Assembly: GCF_029212645.1 (NCBI RefSeq)
Contig: NZ_JARGND010000008.1
Location: 17,454-81,453 of the forward strand
Reading direction: 5' to 3'
Length of the DNA: 64,000 nucleotides
DNA from: Vannielia sp.
GTDB lineage: Bacteria > Pseudomonadota > Alphaproteobacteria > Rhodobacterales > Rhodobacteraceae
Below, piece after piece: positions 8,332 through 16,931 of the stretch. Within the stretch, counting starts at the first letter, position 1. Every line of letters begins with the position of its first letter. The notes below the pieces were generated by a model. The model saw only the letters and a program-made list of their open reading frames with translations, searched no databases and was not told where the DNA came from. A program made the position numbers and the translations under genes.

Positions 8332-8363
8332 GGACCGATTGGTCCGCGCGGACCAATCGGTCC
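8332..8363. promoter_or_regulatory. perfect 32-bp palindrome, probable operator
   Basis: The 16 bases GGACCGATTGGTCCGC (8332-8347) are followed directly by their exact reverse complement. Each half also holds a near-palindrome of the form GGACC-N4-GGTCC. It lies in the intergenic space between the divergent Ner-like and XRE regulators, and is a likely binding site for one or both. Confidence 0.7.
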
Positions 8364-8452
8364 ACCTACCTTGATTTCTTGACCGCTAAAGCGCTTTCTC
8401 AGCTAAGGTTCCTGAGTCGCCTTTTTGAGGCTCATCCATTGGATCAAGGGAT

Positions 8453-8833
8453 TTGGCCAGTTCGGACAAACATTACGAATCGATTGCTCGGCAGATAGGT
8501 GCAACCAATCTGTTGGCGCTTCGTATGTCTTCAGGGATGAGCCAGTCACATTTCGCGACGGTCATCGGTTTGTCAGACCGCGCACTGCGTCGCTACGAGC
8601 GTGGAGAGCGTGAGCTTCCTCTAACGACACGGCTCGCGATCATCCAAGCGTTCAAGATCGATCCGTTGGCGAGCGATCAGTTAACCGCAGAGCTTGTGGG
8701 CTTGAAGCCGCGGACCTCTCGCCCGGTACGACGTGGCGGAAGACAAGGGATGAAGGTGTCTGGAGAACGCTGCGAAGAGAAAGTCAGGGCCGCAGGAAGC
8801 GAAACTATTCACCGCTCGGACAGCTTTTTTTAA
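8453..8833 (+). CDS. XRE-family HTH transcriptional regulator
   Basis: The 126-aa protein has a Cro/CI-type HTH over residues 13 to 65 (LALRMSSGMSQSHFATVIG, then LSDRALRRYERGERELP). The C-terminal tail is basic and lacks a recognisable domain. The start is assigned to TTG at 8453 because an in-frame stop lies just upstream and no ATG precedes the HTH; the ribosome site is poor. It is transcribed away from the Ner-like gene, with the 32-bp palindrome between them, as in a two-repressor switch. The control of transposition genes is inferred from position. Confidence 0.7.
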   Translation: MASSDKHYESIARQIGATNLLALRMSSGMSQSHFATVIGLSDRALRRYERGERELPLTTRLAIIQAFKIDPLASDQLTAELVGLKPRTSRPVRRGGRQGMKVSGERCEEKVRAAGSETIHRSDSFF

Positions 8834-9316
8834 GGATCCGCGACGATGTCTATTTCTGCGCGACAATTTACTTCATGATGCAGAACATCGCCTTGGCCTT
8901 CGATCTCCCCTTCGGATTCGAAGTTCATGGCGTCGACTGGATGTTTTTAGGCTCCTTCGGGGTGATCTTGCTCCTGCTCCCATCCGTCGTTGCAGAGTTG
9001 CCCATACTAAAGGCGTCACAATACCTCCTCAGGAATACGAAGGAGCGCTTAACCATGTAGTGCAACGGCATGCATAACGCAGAAGGGGCGTATTGTGTTG
9101 AAAAACTCTGATTCAGCGCGTTGGCTCTAAATTTGGCAGAACAAAGTTCTGATTTACTAAAATTTTGACAGCGTCAGTGGGAGAAATCAGGTTTCGAGGG
9201 AACGATTTCCCACTTTTTACGAAATTTGCAGATGCAGCAAAGAGTTTTTCGACAGAATCGGCTGTGATCGGCGATCTACTGTGCCTGGTACCAAGGTCCG
9301 CTGTGGGCCGAAAGGG
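8834..9316. other. 483-bp spacer, possible small membrane ORF only
   Basis: The only candidate gene is an ATG frame at 8875-9060 on the plus strand encoding 61 aa with one hydrophobic stretch (WMFLGSFGVILLLLPSVVA), but it has no clear ribosome site and no recognisable family. The remaining 256 bp before tniQ2 are AT-richer than the chromosome and show no convincing terminator. Confidence 0.35.
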
Positions 9317-10876
9317 TCATTTTTCGGTTGTTAGATAGGCATCTACATCCTCACGCCAGTAGATCCGGCTTAGATCATGAGGCATCGCCAACAGGGCCAC
9401 ATTGGTATTTCTAAGCTTCATCGAAAGTGAGCCTTGTGGGCGCTGCACGACTTCCGCGAACTCGCCCAAGGAAATAAAGGTCTCTCGGAAACGCGTCAGA
9501 CTGTCAGCGGTAACAACAGTCGCCCCTCGGCGGTAGAGCTCTGAGGTATCCACCCCGCACAACATTCCATGTTGGATCAAATATCCTACTGTTTTGGCCG
9601 TCACTCTTAACTGTCCGGCGGCGTCACCGATGGAAAAGCGGCTCTCCCGTGCGAGATCGGTTTCGTCCATAATAGATGTTCCGGATTTTCTACCTTCAGA
9701 TGAACACTTTGCGTTTCGAAAGGACTTCTTCTCGCGCTCGTAGGCGTCGAGCATTCTTTGGGTAACAAAACTCATCGGTACGATACTGCCGTCAGCGTCA
9801 CGCGTTGCGAGACCTCGATAAATCAGGTCTTCAGCATTGCGCTTGGCGACCCCTTTTAGTGAGATTGACTTCTGTGGGTTCGACGAAGCCTTGCCCTCCG
9901 AAGGCACGCCCAGCACCAGCACCCCTTTTCTGACGGAAAAATTGTTGAAAACGTGTCGCCGCACAACGTCACGCAGGGGCTCGAATTCATCGCCGAGGCT
10001 CCGGCTCTTCAGCCACGCCATCCAAGGGCCAAAGAGTCGACCAAAGAACCTGCCGTCCGCGCCGTCCTCATGAGCCATGGCGGCAAGACAGTCGGTAAGG
10101 GCTACAGGACCATCTTTCAGTATGTCGTAGCCCAAGGCACCATAGGTCATCCAATCTCGCTCACTGTGCCCCGCCAGCGCAGCATCTGGCCCCTTTGCGA
10201 TACGCAGCCCCAGCACTTCACATGCCCGTGACGCCACGTTGAGTTCGAGGCGGTCGATCCATCGGTCGCCCCGCCCGCTCAGGATGCGGTTCGTGAGATA
10301 TGCCTCGAAAGGACTAGGAGTCGCCTTGAGCACCGGCTGATCCAAAATCCAACCGTGGTGTTTTCGCAGCTGCGCCGCGAAATCTCTGGCGTCCTTGTTG
10401 TATTTCTCAACTGGAAGGCATGCGAGCATGCTGCCGTGTTCCGGGCAGCTCCTGATTGACGAAAATTTCCACTGGAGGCGACGCGGCACACGCCACGACT
10501 CCGCTGCTGATGGCATTTCGGACCGTATACACTCCGGGCAGACGCGGATGCGCGTGCGTTGAAAGCTCTGAAGGGAGGCAAATTCTTCTCTCAGGCGAAA
10601 ATGCCCCTTGCCGAGATGGCGGATAGAAACCCGCTCCAACGCGCCCACATCACACCCTGCAAGCTGGGCCAATTGTTCTATGGCTACCTTCTCACCACGA
10701 AAGAGCGGGCCGATCGGAAAGGCAATGTCCCCGCAGAACCTCTGCATCGATATTGCGCCGTTCCTGGCCGCAAGCCGCGACAGCAAGGAAGTAGCCGGCT
10801 CGCACGCGGCATGTGCCACCGTCAGCGGCAACTGCGGGAAATTCGTTCCGGGAGTGGCAGGTAGGCTTTTGACCAA
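9317..10876 (-). CDS. second TniQ/TnsD-like target selector
   Basis: This 519-aa protein has the TniQ N-terminal domain (EPATSLLSRLAARNG near residues 26 to 40), a zinc set of VCPEC (112 to 116) and SCPEH (143 to 147), and a C-terminal region with an HTH-like segment (IGDAAGQLRVTAKTVGYLIQHG). TnsD-type proteins recognise a fixed chromosomal site. This gene is the last one before the tRNA-Arg gene, so it is a good candidate for the protein that directs insertion next to that tRNA. The start is TTG at 10876, with GGAAG six bases upstream. It is homologous over its full length to the split TniQ at 2200-3983. It is separated from the main tns operon by the two regulators and about 0.5 kb of spacer. 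Confidence 0.85.
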   Translation of the reverse strand: MVKSLPATPGTNFPQLPLTVAHAACEPATSLLSRLAARNGAISMQRFCGDIAFPIGPLFRGEKVAIEQLAQLAGCDVGALERVSIRHLGKGHFRLREEFASLQSFQRTRIRVCPECIRSEMPSAAESWRVPRRLQWKFSSIRSCPEHGSMLACLPVEKYNKDARDFAAQLRKHHGWILDQPVLKATPSPFEAYLTNRILSGRGDRWIDRLELNVASRACEVLGLRIAKGPDAALAGHSERDWMTYGALGYDILKDGPVALTDCLAAMAHEDGADGRFFGRLFGPWMAWLKSRSLGDEFEPLRDVVRRHVFNNFSVRKGVLVLGVPSEGKASSNPQKSISLKGVAKRNAEDLIYRGLATRDADGSIVPMSFVTQRMLDAYEREKKSFRNAKCSSEGRKSGTSIMDETDLARESRFSIGDAAGQLRVTAKTVGYLIQHGMLCGVDTSELYRRGATVVTADSLTRFRETFISLGEFAEVVQRPQGSLSMKLRNTNVALLAMPHDLSRIYWREDVDAYLTTEK

Positions 10877-10959
10877 GCGAGGCTTCCGAGATCAGACAAA
10901 GGCTGGATTGGCCGGATCTTACGATCACCAGCTCAACTGAGAAACGCTGCTATGATTTC

Positions 10960-10999
10960 AGGAAATTCCGCCGACTTGGGTCAGTTACCTGTCACAAAA
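10960..10999 (+). repeat. transposon-end-like element, copy A (proposed right end)
   Basis: AGGAAATTCCGCCGA (10960-10974) and TGTCACAAAA (10990-10999) match copy B at 8273-8319. Read on the minus strand from 10996 the element starts TGTGACAGGTAACTGACC. It lies between tniQ2 and the 3' end of tRNA-Arg, which is where a tRNA-targeted Tn7-like element should end. Confidence 0.5.
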
Positions 11000-11033
11000 G
11001 TCGGTTTTGCTTGGCATCTGGCAAAAGTTAAAA

Positions 11034-11110
11034 TGGCGCGCTGGGGAGGATTCGAACCCCCGACCCCTTGATTCGTAGTCAAGTACTCTATCCAACTGAG
11101 CTACCAGCGC
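11034..11110 (-). tRNA. tRNA-Arg(ACG)
   Basis: A complete 77-nt cloverleaf can be folded on the minus strand. The acceptor 5' strand GCGCTGG pairs with CCAGCGC, followed by discriminator G and an encoded CCA. The D arm begins GCTCAG, and the T arm contains GGTTCGAATCC. The anticodon arm CTTGA-CTACGAA-TCAAG gives anticodon ACG for arginine. The gene is intact; the proposed transposon end lies 37 bp past its 3' end. Confidence 0.95.
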
Positions 11111-11185
11111 GTGGAGCCGTGACTTACCCCCCCCTCTAAGGCATTGCAAGGGGGAAGAGCAGGAAATCTGGTGCCTTTGGGTAGG

Positions 11186-12616
11186 CTATTCTGCTGCCGC
11201 TTCCGATGTGAGAGGGAGTGAAGCATCACTTTCCACTACTTCCCGTGGAAGCATGATGGCAAAAGTGGTGCCTTCCGGGCCGGTTGAGCGCAGATCGAGC
11301 GTACCTCCATGGCCGCGTATCAGCTCAGCAGAGATCGCCAGGCCCAACCCAGACCCGCCCTTCCGGAAACCGCCTTGAAACGGCTGAAAGAGATGTTCCT
11401 GTGCTTTTGGAGGCAATCCGGGGCCGGTATCAGTCACGGTCACTTCCCAACCGTCATCATCTTCACGGCCGGCGATGCAAATCTCGCCTGGCTCGCCAGT
11501 TGCAACAATCGCCTGCCGAGCGTTTCTCACAAGATTTGAGAGCACGCGGAACAGTTGCTCCGAATCCGCCCGCAGGGTCAAACCCGCCGGGATATCCTCA
11601 GCATAGGAAATATCGTGATCGCCCGCGGCAAGGCGTTCGCTGTCAATCACATCTCCAACCAGCGGTGCCAGCGGGAAGCGGCTGAGGCTGGGACGCGGCT
11701 CTTCGGCGCGCCCGAAAGTCAGGGTGCTTTCACACAGGTTCACCGCGCGGCTGATCGAGTTGATGAGCTTGGGCGCAGCGCGTTTTACCGCCGGATCCTC
11801 ACTCATTTCCATCCGGTCCGCAAAGAGCTGCGCTGTGGTCAGTATGTTCCGCAAATCATGGCTGATTTTCGCAACAGCGCCGCCTAATTGAGCAAGCCGG
11901 TCTTTTTGCTTCAGGGCACCTGTCAGCTCTTTTTGCATTTCGGCCAGGGCCACCTCGGCCTCTCGCAACTCTGTGGCACCGGCAGACGGCACGATAATAC
12001 GGCGCGCATCTTCGGGTGCGCGCGCGTAACTGGCCATGGCAGCGACCACCCGGTGGATCGGCCTCACGATGAAGGTCCGCACCGCCATAAACAGCAACAT
12101 CGCTGTCACCACAGAAATCGCCGCCGAAAGCCAAAGAATACGCAGGCCGTAGTCGACCATCGCGGCACGCAATTCCGCTGTACTCATCGTGACCTCAATC
12201 AGCAGTCCGGCCTCGCGGACCGGATCGCCGATCACACGAACGATCTGTGGTTCAGTTTTCCAAAACCGGCGCACAGCGTCTCGCATCAACACCCAGGCAC
12301 CTGGATCACGCAGATCATATGTGTCTTCCACAGGCTGCGGGATCGGCGACGTGAGAATTAACTGGCGCATCTCGTCGCGCCGCAACACCACGTTCATTAC
12401 CCCCGCATTCTCCAGCAACTCGGTTTCAAGCGCGTCATCGATTATGTCCTCCGTCGCCAACAGAGCCAGCGAGGCGATTTGCGCCCGTTCAAGCCGCGAC
12501 AGCAGAAAATCCTCGCGAAAGCGCGCAATTGAAGGCACGAAAATCAGCACTTCGGCCAGCATGACGAAAAGGATCGTCAGCATCAGGAAGCGACCGGAGA
12601 GTGAATTTCGGAACAT
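11186..12616 (-). CDS. membrane sensor histidine kinase
   Basis: The 476-aa protein has an N-terminal membrane segment (MLTILFVMLAEVLIFVPSI), a periplasmic domain of about 140 residues, a second membrane segment near 180 to 205, a HAMP-like linker (FIVRPIHRVVAAM) and a kinase core. The kinase core has an H box (KISHDLRNILTTAQLF), an N box (LSNLVRNARQAIV), and G boxes (DTGPGLP and GGSGLGLAIS). It would sense an envelope signal and phosphorylate a response regulator. The ATG at 12616 (MFRNSLSGRF) is preferred to a start 20 residues upstream. No response regulator is next to it, so it is an orphan. It follows the flavin reductase gene with a 37-bp gap. Confidence 0.9.
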   Translation of the reverse strand: MFRNSLSGRFLMLTILFVMLAEVLIFVPSIARFREDFLLSRLERAQIASLALLATEDIIDDALETELLENAGVMNVVLRRDEMRQLILTSPIPQPVEDTYDLRDPGAWVLMRDAVRRFWKTEPQIVRVIGDPVREAGLLIEVTMSTAELRAAMVDYGLRILWLSAAISVVTAMLLFMAVRTFIVRPIHRVVAAMASYARAPEDARRIIVPSAGATELREAEVALAEMQKELTGALKQKDRLAQLGGAVAKISHDLRNILTTAQLFADRMEMSEDPAVKRAAPKLINSISRAVNLCESTLTFGRAEEPRPSLSRFPLAPLVGDVIDSERLAAGDHDISYAEDIPAGLTLRADSEQLFRVLSNLVRNARQAIVATGEPGEICIAGREDDDGWEVTVTDTGPGLPPKAQEHLFQPFQGGFRKGGSGLGLAISAELIRGHGGTLDLRSTGPEGTTFAIMLPREVVESDASLPLTSEAAAE

Positions 12617-12653
12617 TGCCTGTGTGTTATACCATACTTTGGCGGCCTTGCAG

Positions 12654-14063
12654 CTACGGCAGGAACCTCTGCACAAGCCCGACAGCCGTTTTCACGACAG
12701 CACTATCAAAGAGCCTTGGTGAGAAATAGGCACCAGCGGCACGTTTGTTAAGTTCTCCCAACGTCGGATAGGGCAAGACAGCACCGGAAATGGCCGAGAG
12801 CTTGAGCTTGCTGGAGATCGCCAAGGCCCACATTCCAATAAGTTCTCCGGCCTGTGGCCCAGCGATCGATGCGCCCACGGGGCGCCCCTTTACGACCATC
12901 AGTTTGAGCATCCCCTCAGCGCGCATTGCGCGGGCGCGGTCATTGTCGTCGTAGGTAAGTGAAATCACCTCAAGGGCAGCGCCGTGGGCGTCACGGGCCT
13001 GTGCCTCTGTAAGCCCCACCTGGGCCAGTTCTGGATCAGTATAAGTCACCCACGGGATGTGATCTGTTTTAGCCTTGGCATGCAGGCCAAACAGAATTGA
13101 GCGGATGACAACCCCGGCGTGATAGCCCGCCACATGGGTAAATTGCAGCCCGCCTGCGGCATCGCCAATCGCGTAAACACGCCGATTGGACGTTGAACGC
13201 AAAGCGGCGTCGACAGTGACGGCCCGGTCATGGTCAACATTGGCAACATTCAGATTGAGCCGATCAATATTCACCTTGCGGCCAACAGCGACCAGCAGAT
13301 GGCTACCAGTCACGTTGCCCTCCGAGGTTTCAACGGTGACACCCCCTTCGGCGCTTACCCGCTTGGCCTCGCAGCCCTCCATGATGGTGATGCCTTCCTC
13401 GCGCAGCCGTTTCAGGACAAACCCGGCAAGGTCTGGATCATCTTTACCAAGCGCCTTTTGCGCTTCGATAACCGTCACTTTGCTGCCAAGTCTGCGGTGC
13501 GCCTGTGCCATTTCGAGGCCAATCGGCCCGCCACCGATAATGATCAGGTGTTCCGGCTTTTCGCGTAGATCAAAGATCGTTTCGTTGGTGTGGTATGTCA
13601 CCTCTTCCAGCCCCGGTATCGGTGGAACGAACGGGCCAGATCCCGTTGCTATCACAAACCGGCGTGCGGTGATTTCATGATTTCCTGCCCGCAACTGGGT
13701 GGGTGAAATGAAGCTCGCCCATTCCCGGAGCACCCGAACTCCAAAGCCTTCAAAACGCTCTTGGCTGTCATGCGGGGCGATTTTAGCGATTGTCTCAGCG
13801 ACGTGGTCTTTCGCTGCCGCATAGTCGACGGTTGGCACGGCTGGGTCCACGCCAAACGGAGCGCCCGTTTTAAAAGCATGGGCATGATGTGCAGCCGACA
13901 GGAGCGCCTTGGAGGGCACGCAGCCGTAGTTCAGGCAATCACCGCCCATCTTGTGGCCTTCGATCAACACCACATTTGCGCCCATCTGGGCCGCGCCGGA
14001 CGCCACCGAAAGCCCGCCCGAGCCAGCCCCGATCACACATACATCGCAAGAAATCCTTTCCAT
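12654..14063 (-). CDS. FAD-dependent pyridine nucleotide-disulfide oxidoreductase
   Basis: The 469-aa protein is a class I flavin disulfide reductase. It has the FAD-binding GAGSGGLSVASGAAQ near residue 12, the redox-active disulfide motif GGDCLNYGCVPSKALL near 42 to 57, an NAD(P)-binding GGGPIGLEMAQAHRRLG and the second FAD motif VYAIGDAAG. The family includes lipoamide dehydrogenase and mercuric-reductase-like enzymes. No 2-oxo acid dehydrogenase genes are nearby. Its start lies 1 bp after the stop of the TVP38 membrane protein gene, a pairing often seen in bacteria, so a function linked to that membrane protein is likely. Confidence 0.85.
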   Translation of the reverse strand: MERISCDVCVIGAGSGGLSVASGAAQMGANVVLIEGHKMGGDCLNYGCVPSKALLSAAHHAHAFKTGAPFGVDPAVPTVDYAAAKDHVAETIAKIAPHDSQERFEGFGVRVLREWASFISPTQLRAGNHEITARRFVIATGSGPFVPPIPGLEEVTYHTNETIFDLREKPEHLIIIGGGPIGLEMAQAHRRLGSKVTVIEAQKALGKDDPDLAGFVLKRLREEGITIMEGCEAKRVSAEGGVTVETSEGNVTGSHLLVAVGRKVNIDRLNLNVANVDHDRAVTVDAALRSTSNRRVYAIGDAAGGLQFTHVAGYHAGVVIRSILFGLHAKAKTDHIPWVTYTDPELAQVGLTEAQARDAHGAALEVISLTYDDNDRARAMRAEGMLKLMVVKGRPVGASIAGPQAGELIGMWALAISSKLKLSAISGAVLPYPTLGELNKRAAGAYFSPRLFDSAVVKTAVGLVQRFLP

Positions 14064-14064
14064 C

Positions 14065-14802
14065 TCAGAGACCTTTCTTGCCGCGCAGGGCTTTTAGAAG
14101 AATTGGCAGCGCGGCCAGCGCACAAAGGCCAAGGATGGGAAGCAGGATATGGGATTCGAAGATAATCCCGAGGTTCGGCGTTTCGCCCCGTTCAAATACC
14201 TCGCCAAGCCCAGCGCCAACCGATGTGTAAACCACAGCACCGGGGATGATCCCAACAAAGGTTGTCAGCGCGAAACGGGCAAGCGGAACACCCACAAATG
14301 CGGGCACCAGATTGGCCACGAAGAACGGCACAGCGGGCACGAGGCGGATCAGAAAGAGCATCTCCCACTGGTTCGCATCAATGCCCCGCTTGATCTTGTT
14401 CACCGCGCCTTCCGATGCGTCGAGTTTTTGGCTCAACTTCTCGCCAAACCCCCATCGGGCCGCCTGAAAGATGCAAACGGCACCAATGGTGGCAGCGGTC
14501 ACGTTGAACAGCGCACCGGGGAATGTCGCGAAGAGAAAGCCGCCTGTCAGCGTGGCCACGGTTGCTCCGGGCAAGGAGAAGGCAACGATTGCGACATATA
14601 TGGCGATGAAGACGGCCACGGTCACAAGGTAATTGGCGTCTCGAAACGCATTCAGGCTTTCGCGGTGGCGTGCCAGTGTTTCAAAGGTAAAGAAATCCCC
14701 AAGCGTAAAAGCCCCGATCAACGCCGCAATCAATATCGCAACAATCGGTAGCCTCCTTAGCCATGGGTTTCGGTGTGCCCCATTGTTCGCAACTTCTGTC
14801 AT
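14065..14802 (-). CDS. TVP38/TMEM64 (DedA-like/SNARE-associated) membrane protein
   Basis: The 245-aa protein has about five hydrophobic segments and the family core FSLPGATVATLTGGFLF, then AARWGFGEKL, and RLVPAVPFFVANLVPAFVG near the third quarter. TVP38/TMEM64 proteins belong to the DedA/VTT superfamily, whose members act in lipid or ion transport across the inner membrane. The ATG at 14802 (MTEVANNG) has GGGA upstream and is preferred to the 17-residue longer form. It is the first gene of a unit with the flavin oxidoreductase, and the stop and next start are one base apart. Confidence 0.85.
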   Translation of the reverse strand: MTEVANNGAHRNPWLRRLPIVAILIAALIGAFTLGDFFTFETLARHRESLNAFRDANYLVTVAVFIAIYVAIVAFSLPGATVATLTGGFLFATFPGALFNVTAATIGAVCIFQAARWGFGEKLSQKLDASEGAVNKIKRGIDANQWEMLFLIRLVPAVPFFVANLVPAFVGVPLARFALTTFVGIIPGAVVYTSVGAGLGEVFERGETPNLGIIFESHILLPILGLCALAALPILLKALRGKKGL

Positions 14803-14990
14803 TTGTCGTCCCTTCTGTCCCGAACAGATACATGGCAGAAGATGGCCTCGCATCCCACGACGCGCTGTTCAGATCACGCCTGCTTGATGGCGAGTGAACC
14901 CAGTGTGCCATTCTGGGTGCGAAACGCAGCGATTGTTACGGGCTGAGGCGGCAGTCTGCCTCTTTGTTTCAAAAAACCCTAAACGCTCAA

Positions 14991-15019
14991 TTGACTTGAG
15001 AAGGTGATCGCCCTATTCA
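14991..15019 (+). promoter_or_regulatory. predicted sigma70 promoter for rpmH-rnpA
   Basis: TTGACT (14991-14996) and TATTCA (15014-15019) are spaced by 17 bases, about 75 bp upstream of the rpmH start. No other strong promoter is seen in the 290-bp gap between the divergent TVP38 gene and rpmH. The assignment is by consensus only. Confidence 0.5.
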
Positions 15020-15092
15020 CCGGGCTTCGAACACAACTGGCCCTCGAATCCCTACGGTTGGGAGCGGGGCCGCCCGAGACGGAGCACCTGCG

Positions 15093-15227
15093 ATGAAACG
15101 CACTTTTCAGCCATCCAATCTCGTCCGTAAGCGGCGTCATGGATTCCGTGCGCGCATGGCCACCAAGGCCGGCCGCAAAATCCTGAACGCCCGCCGCGCC
15201 CGTGGCCGGAAGAGCCTGAGCGCTTAA
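15093..15227 (+). CDS. rpmH: 50S ribosomal protein L34
   Basis: This 44-aa protein is almost entirely the L34 signature: [19 protein letters not shown], then [20 protein letters not shown]34 sits in the 23S rRNA core of the large subunit. The ATG is preceded by GGAG. It is followed closely by rnpA, yidD and yidC-associated genes, the standard order around the chromosomal origin side of many bacteria; here ttcA and an EAL protein are inserted before yidC. Confidence 0.97.
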
Positions 15228-15271
15228 GGTTTGGCGGGGCGATGCAGCCCACGCCAGGCACGGAGCAAGAC

Positions 15272-15646
15272 ATGACCGCCGAGGCTGAAAGGCCTGCGGC
15301 GGTTTCTGCTTGTCTGGAAGTGCTCAAGAAAAGGGCCGATTTTCTGGCCTGCGCCCGCCCACCGGCTCGTAAGCAGCATACGCCCGGCTTTCTGTTGCAA
15401 GGACGTGCGCGTGAGGCTGGTGGCGCCATCCGCATTGGGTACACATGTTCCAAGAAGGTCGGCAATGCCGTGGCCCGTAACCGCGCCAAGCGTCGCCTGC
15501 GCGAGATCGCTCGTGCGGTTCTTCTTAAAGAAGGTCGTGCCGGGTGGGACTATGTGCTTGTTGGCCGCAAAGATGAAACCGCCAATCGCGACTTTGCCAC
15601 ACTCAAGGCCGATCTCTCCAACGCCCTCGCCAAGGTGCATGGATGA
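15272..15646 (+). CDS. rnpA: ribonuclease P protein component
   Basis: The 124-aa protein carries the RnpA RNR motif as [16 protein letters not shown] and the preceding [11 protein letters not shown]. It helps RNase P RNA cut the 5' leaders of tRNA precursors. The ATG at 15272 has GGAG eight bases upstream and is chosen over one at 15242. The stop overlaps the yidD start by four bases. Confidence 0.93.
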   Translation: MTAEAERPAAVSACLEVLKKRADFLACARPPARKQHTPGFLLQGRAREAGGAIRIGYTCSKKVGNAVARNRAKRRLREIARAVLLKEGRAGWDYVLVGRKDETANRDFATLKADLSNALAKVHG

Positions 15647-15864
15647 CCCCGCTCGCATATATCGCGTCGTTGCCTGTGCGTGCCTATAGGCTATTGTTTT
15701 CGCCATGGGTTGGTCACTCGTGTCGTTTCCAACCAACGTGCTCTGCCTATGCGATGGAAGCCCTTGAAAAGCACGGAGCCTTCAAAGGCTCATGGCTTAC
15801 GCTGCGCCGCATCGCCCGCTGCCATCCTTGGGGTGGATCGGGCGTAGACAACGTACCAGATTGA
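15643..15864 (+). CDS. yidD: membrane protein insertion efficiency factor YidD
   Basis: The 73-aa protein is a typical Yid[21 protein letters not shown], then [10 protein letters not shown] and [17 protein letters not shown]. YidD is a small inner-membrane-associated protein that helps YidC insert membrane proteins. It overlaps rnpA by ATGA and overlaps the next gene by TTGA, so three genes here are translationally linked. Confidence 0.95.
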   Translation: MTPLAYIASLPVRAYRLLFSPWVGHSCRFQPTCSAYAMEALEKHGAFKGSWLTLRRIARCHPWGGSGVDNVPD

Positions 15865-16853
15865 GAAAAACGCTCCATATCGTGCCCGGCCTTACGGCCG
15901 GCGGGCGGGTGCGTGCTGCGATGAAATCCCGGGGAAGCAATGCGCCCGTGGTCGCGCTGTTTGATCTGTTTGAGGCAGGCCACGTCCCCACGCTGGATGA
16001 TCCTGTGGCCTTTGTGCTGGCCCGGGCCGAGGATATGGCGCGAAGCTATGATGATGACAGCTTCATCACCCGTGCCGAAGAGGATATCCGCCTGCTGCTG
16101 AGGTCAGGCGAGGCGGCAACGCGCATAGAGCTTTGGGCAGGCGGCACACTGCAAGAGCAACTCGCATTGGCCTTCACCATCGCCTTGACGGCTCAGCAAG
16201 GATGGGCCGAAAAGCTTGCCCTGCATCAGATGTTGCCGCCAGGTGATCTTCCGGGCCTCCCCCTCTTGTCTAAAGAAGTATACGCCGCCACGCCCGAGGC
16301 CGCGCCCCTCTCCCCCCAGCTCTTGCGCCTGTATCAAGCGCTCTGGGATGGCTTTACCGCGCCCTCGCCGGAGCAACTTCTCACGTTGCGCCGTAGCCCG
16401 GCGTTACCCTCAATTATGGCGGCCGCACTTGATAGCCATTTCGCCCGGTTCCCCCATGCGGCAACCGGCCTTGGGACCCGTGAAGAGCGGCTGATCGCCG
16501 CCATTTCCGCTCACCCCGGTCCTCTCAGCCGCGCCATCGCGCAGGCTCTTGGAGACACGCGGCCCCCGCTTGTTGACGCTTGTGGCGATCTCACCTTTTT
16601 GGAAACCGTCAATCGCCTTGCCCGCCTGCCAGAAAAAGCACCCGTTCTCACGTTGGGTGAATCCGGCAAAACCCCAATGTCACGGAACGTCCAACTCACC
16701 CCTTATGGCGAGGCGCTCGCCGCAGGTGGCGCAAGCCTTCTGGCTGACGGTGGCGTTGACGACTGGATCGGCGGGACCCGCGTGCGCTCCGGCGACGCGC
16801 CGATGTGGGTGCGCACGGGCGGTGCCGGCTTCTTGCACCTTTCTAATCTGTGA
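15861..16853 (+). CDS. DUF1835-like protein
   Basis: The 330-aa protein begins [19 protein letters not shown], the pattern with which DUF1835 domains start (LHIVxGDSAAGSL). It continues with an [16 protein letters not shown] segment that matches the later conserved part of that family. Its biochemical role is not known. The TTG at 15861 overlaps the yidD stop as TTGA, which is why it is chosen over the more upstream ATG at 15792 that would read through yidD. The last 100 residues ([11 protein letters not shown], then DDWIGGTRV) have the look of a small beta domain. Family assignment is moderate. Confidence 0.6.
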   Translation: MRKTLHIVPGLTAGGRVRAAMKSRGSNAPVVALFDLFEAGHVPTLDDPVAFVLARAEDMARSYDDDSFITRAEEDIRLLLRSGEAATRIELWAGGTLQEQLALAFTIALTAQQGWAEKLALHQMLPPGDLPGLPLLSKEVYAATPEAAPLSPQLLRLYQALWDGFTAPSPEQLLTLRRSPALPSIMAAALDSHFARFPHAATGLGTREERLIAAISAHPGPLSRAIAQALGDTRPPLVDACGDLTFLETVNRLARLPEKAPVLTLGESGKTPMSRNVQLTPYGEALAAGGASLLADGGVDDWIGGTRVRSGDAPMWVRTGGAGFLHLSNL

Positions 16854-16931
16854 CAGGCGTTTGGCTCAAAGCGCACGCGCACCGCACCAAACCCTCTTTG
16901 CGCGGGGCGTGCGATCTGGCATATCCGGCCC

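Larger units (their letters stand above)
1..10996. mobile_element. Tn7-like transposon (partial; one end in window)
   Basis: The interval contains a leftward operon encoding TnsA, TnsB, TnsC and TniQ homologues, two small regulators and a second TniQ protein, and it stops just short of a tRNA-Arg gene. The proposed right boundary is the minus-strand TGTGACAG that starts at 10996, because Tn7-family ends begin with TGT and this one lies 37 bp beyond the 3' end of the tRNA. An alternative end-like copy starts at 8316. The left end is outside the window, so the 5-bp target duplication cannot be checked. Genes left of about 1.9 kb are presumed cargo. The gene content is strong evidence; the exact boundary is inference. 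Confidence 0.75.

Noticed and set aside
1..11000. CRISPR-associated transposon
   Set aside because: No cas gene and no array of regularly spaced repeats is visible in the window. The left part of the element is not available, so this holds only for what can be seen.
10990..11000. Left transposon end reading TGTCACAAAA rightwards
   Set aside because: A left end here would place the element over the tRNA and the housekeeping genes to the right; the transposition genes are all on the other side. The minus-strand reading from 10996 fits better.
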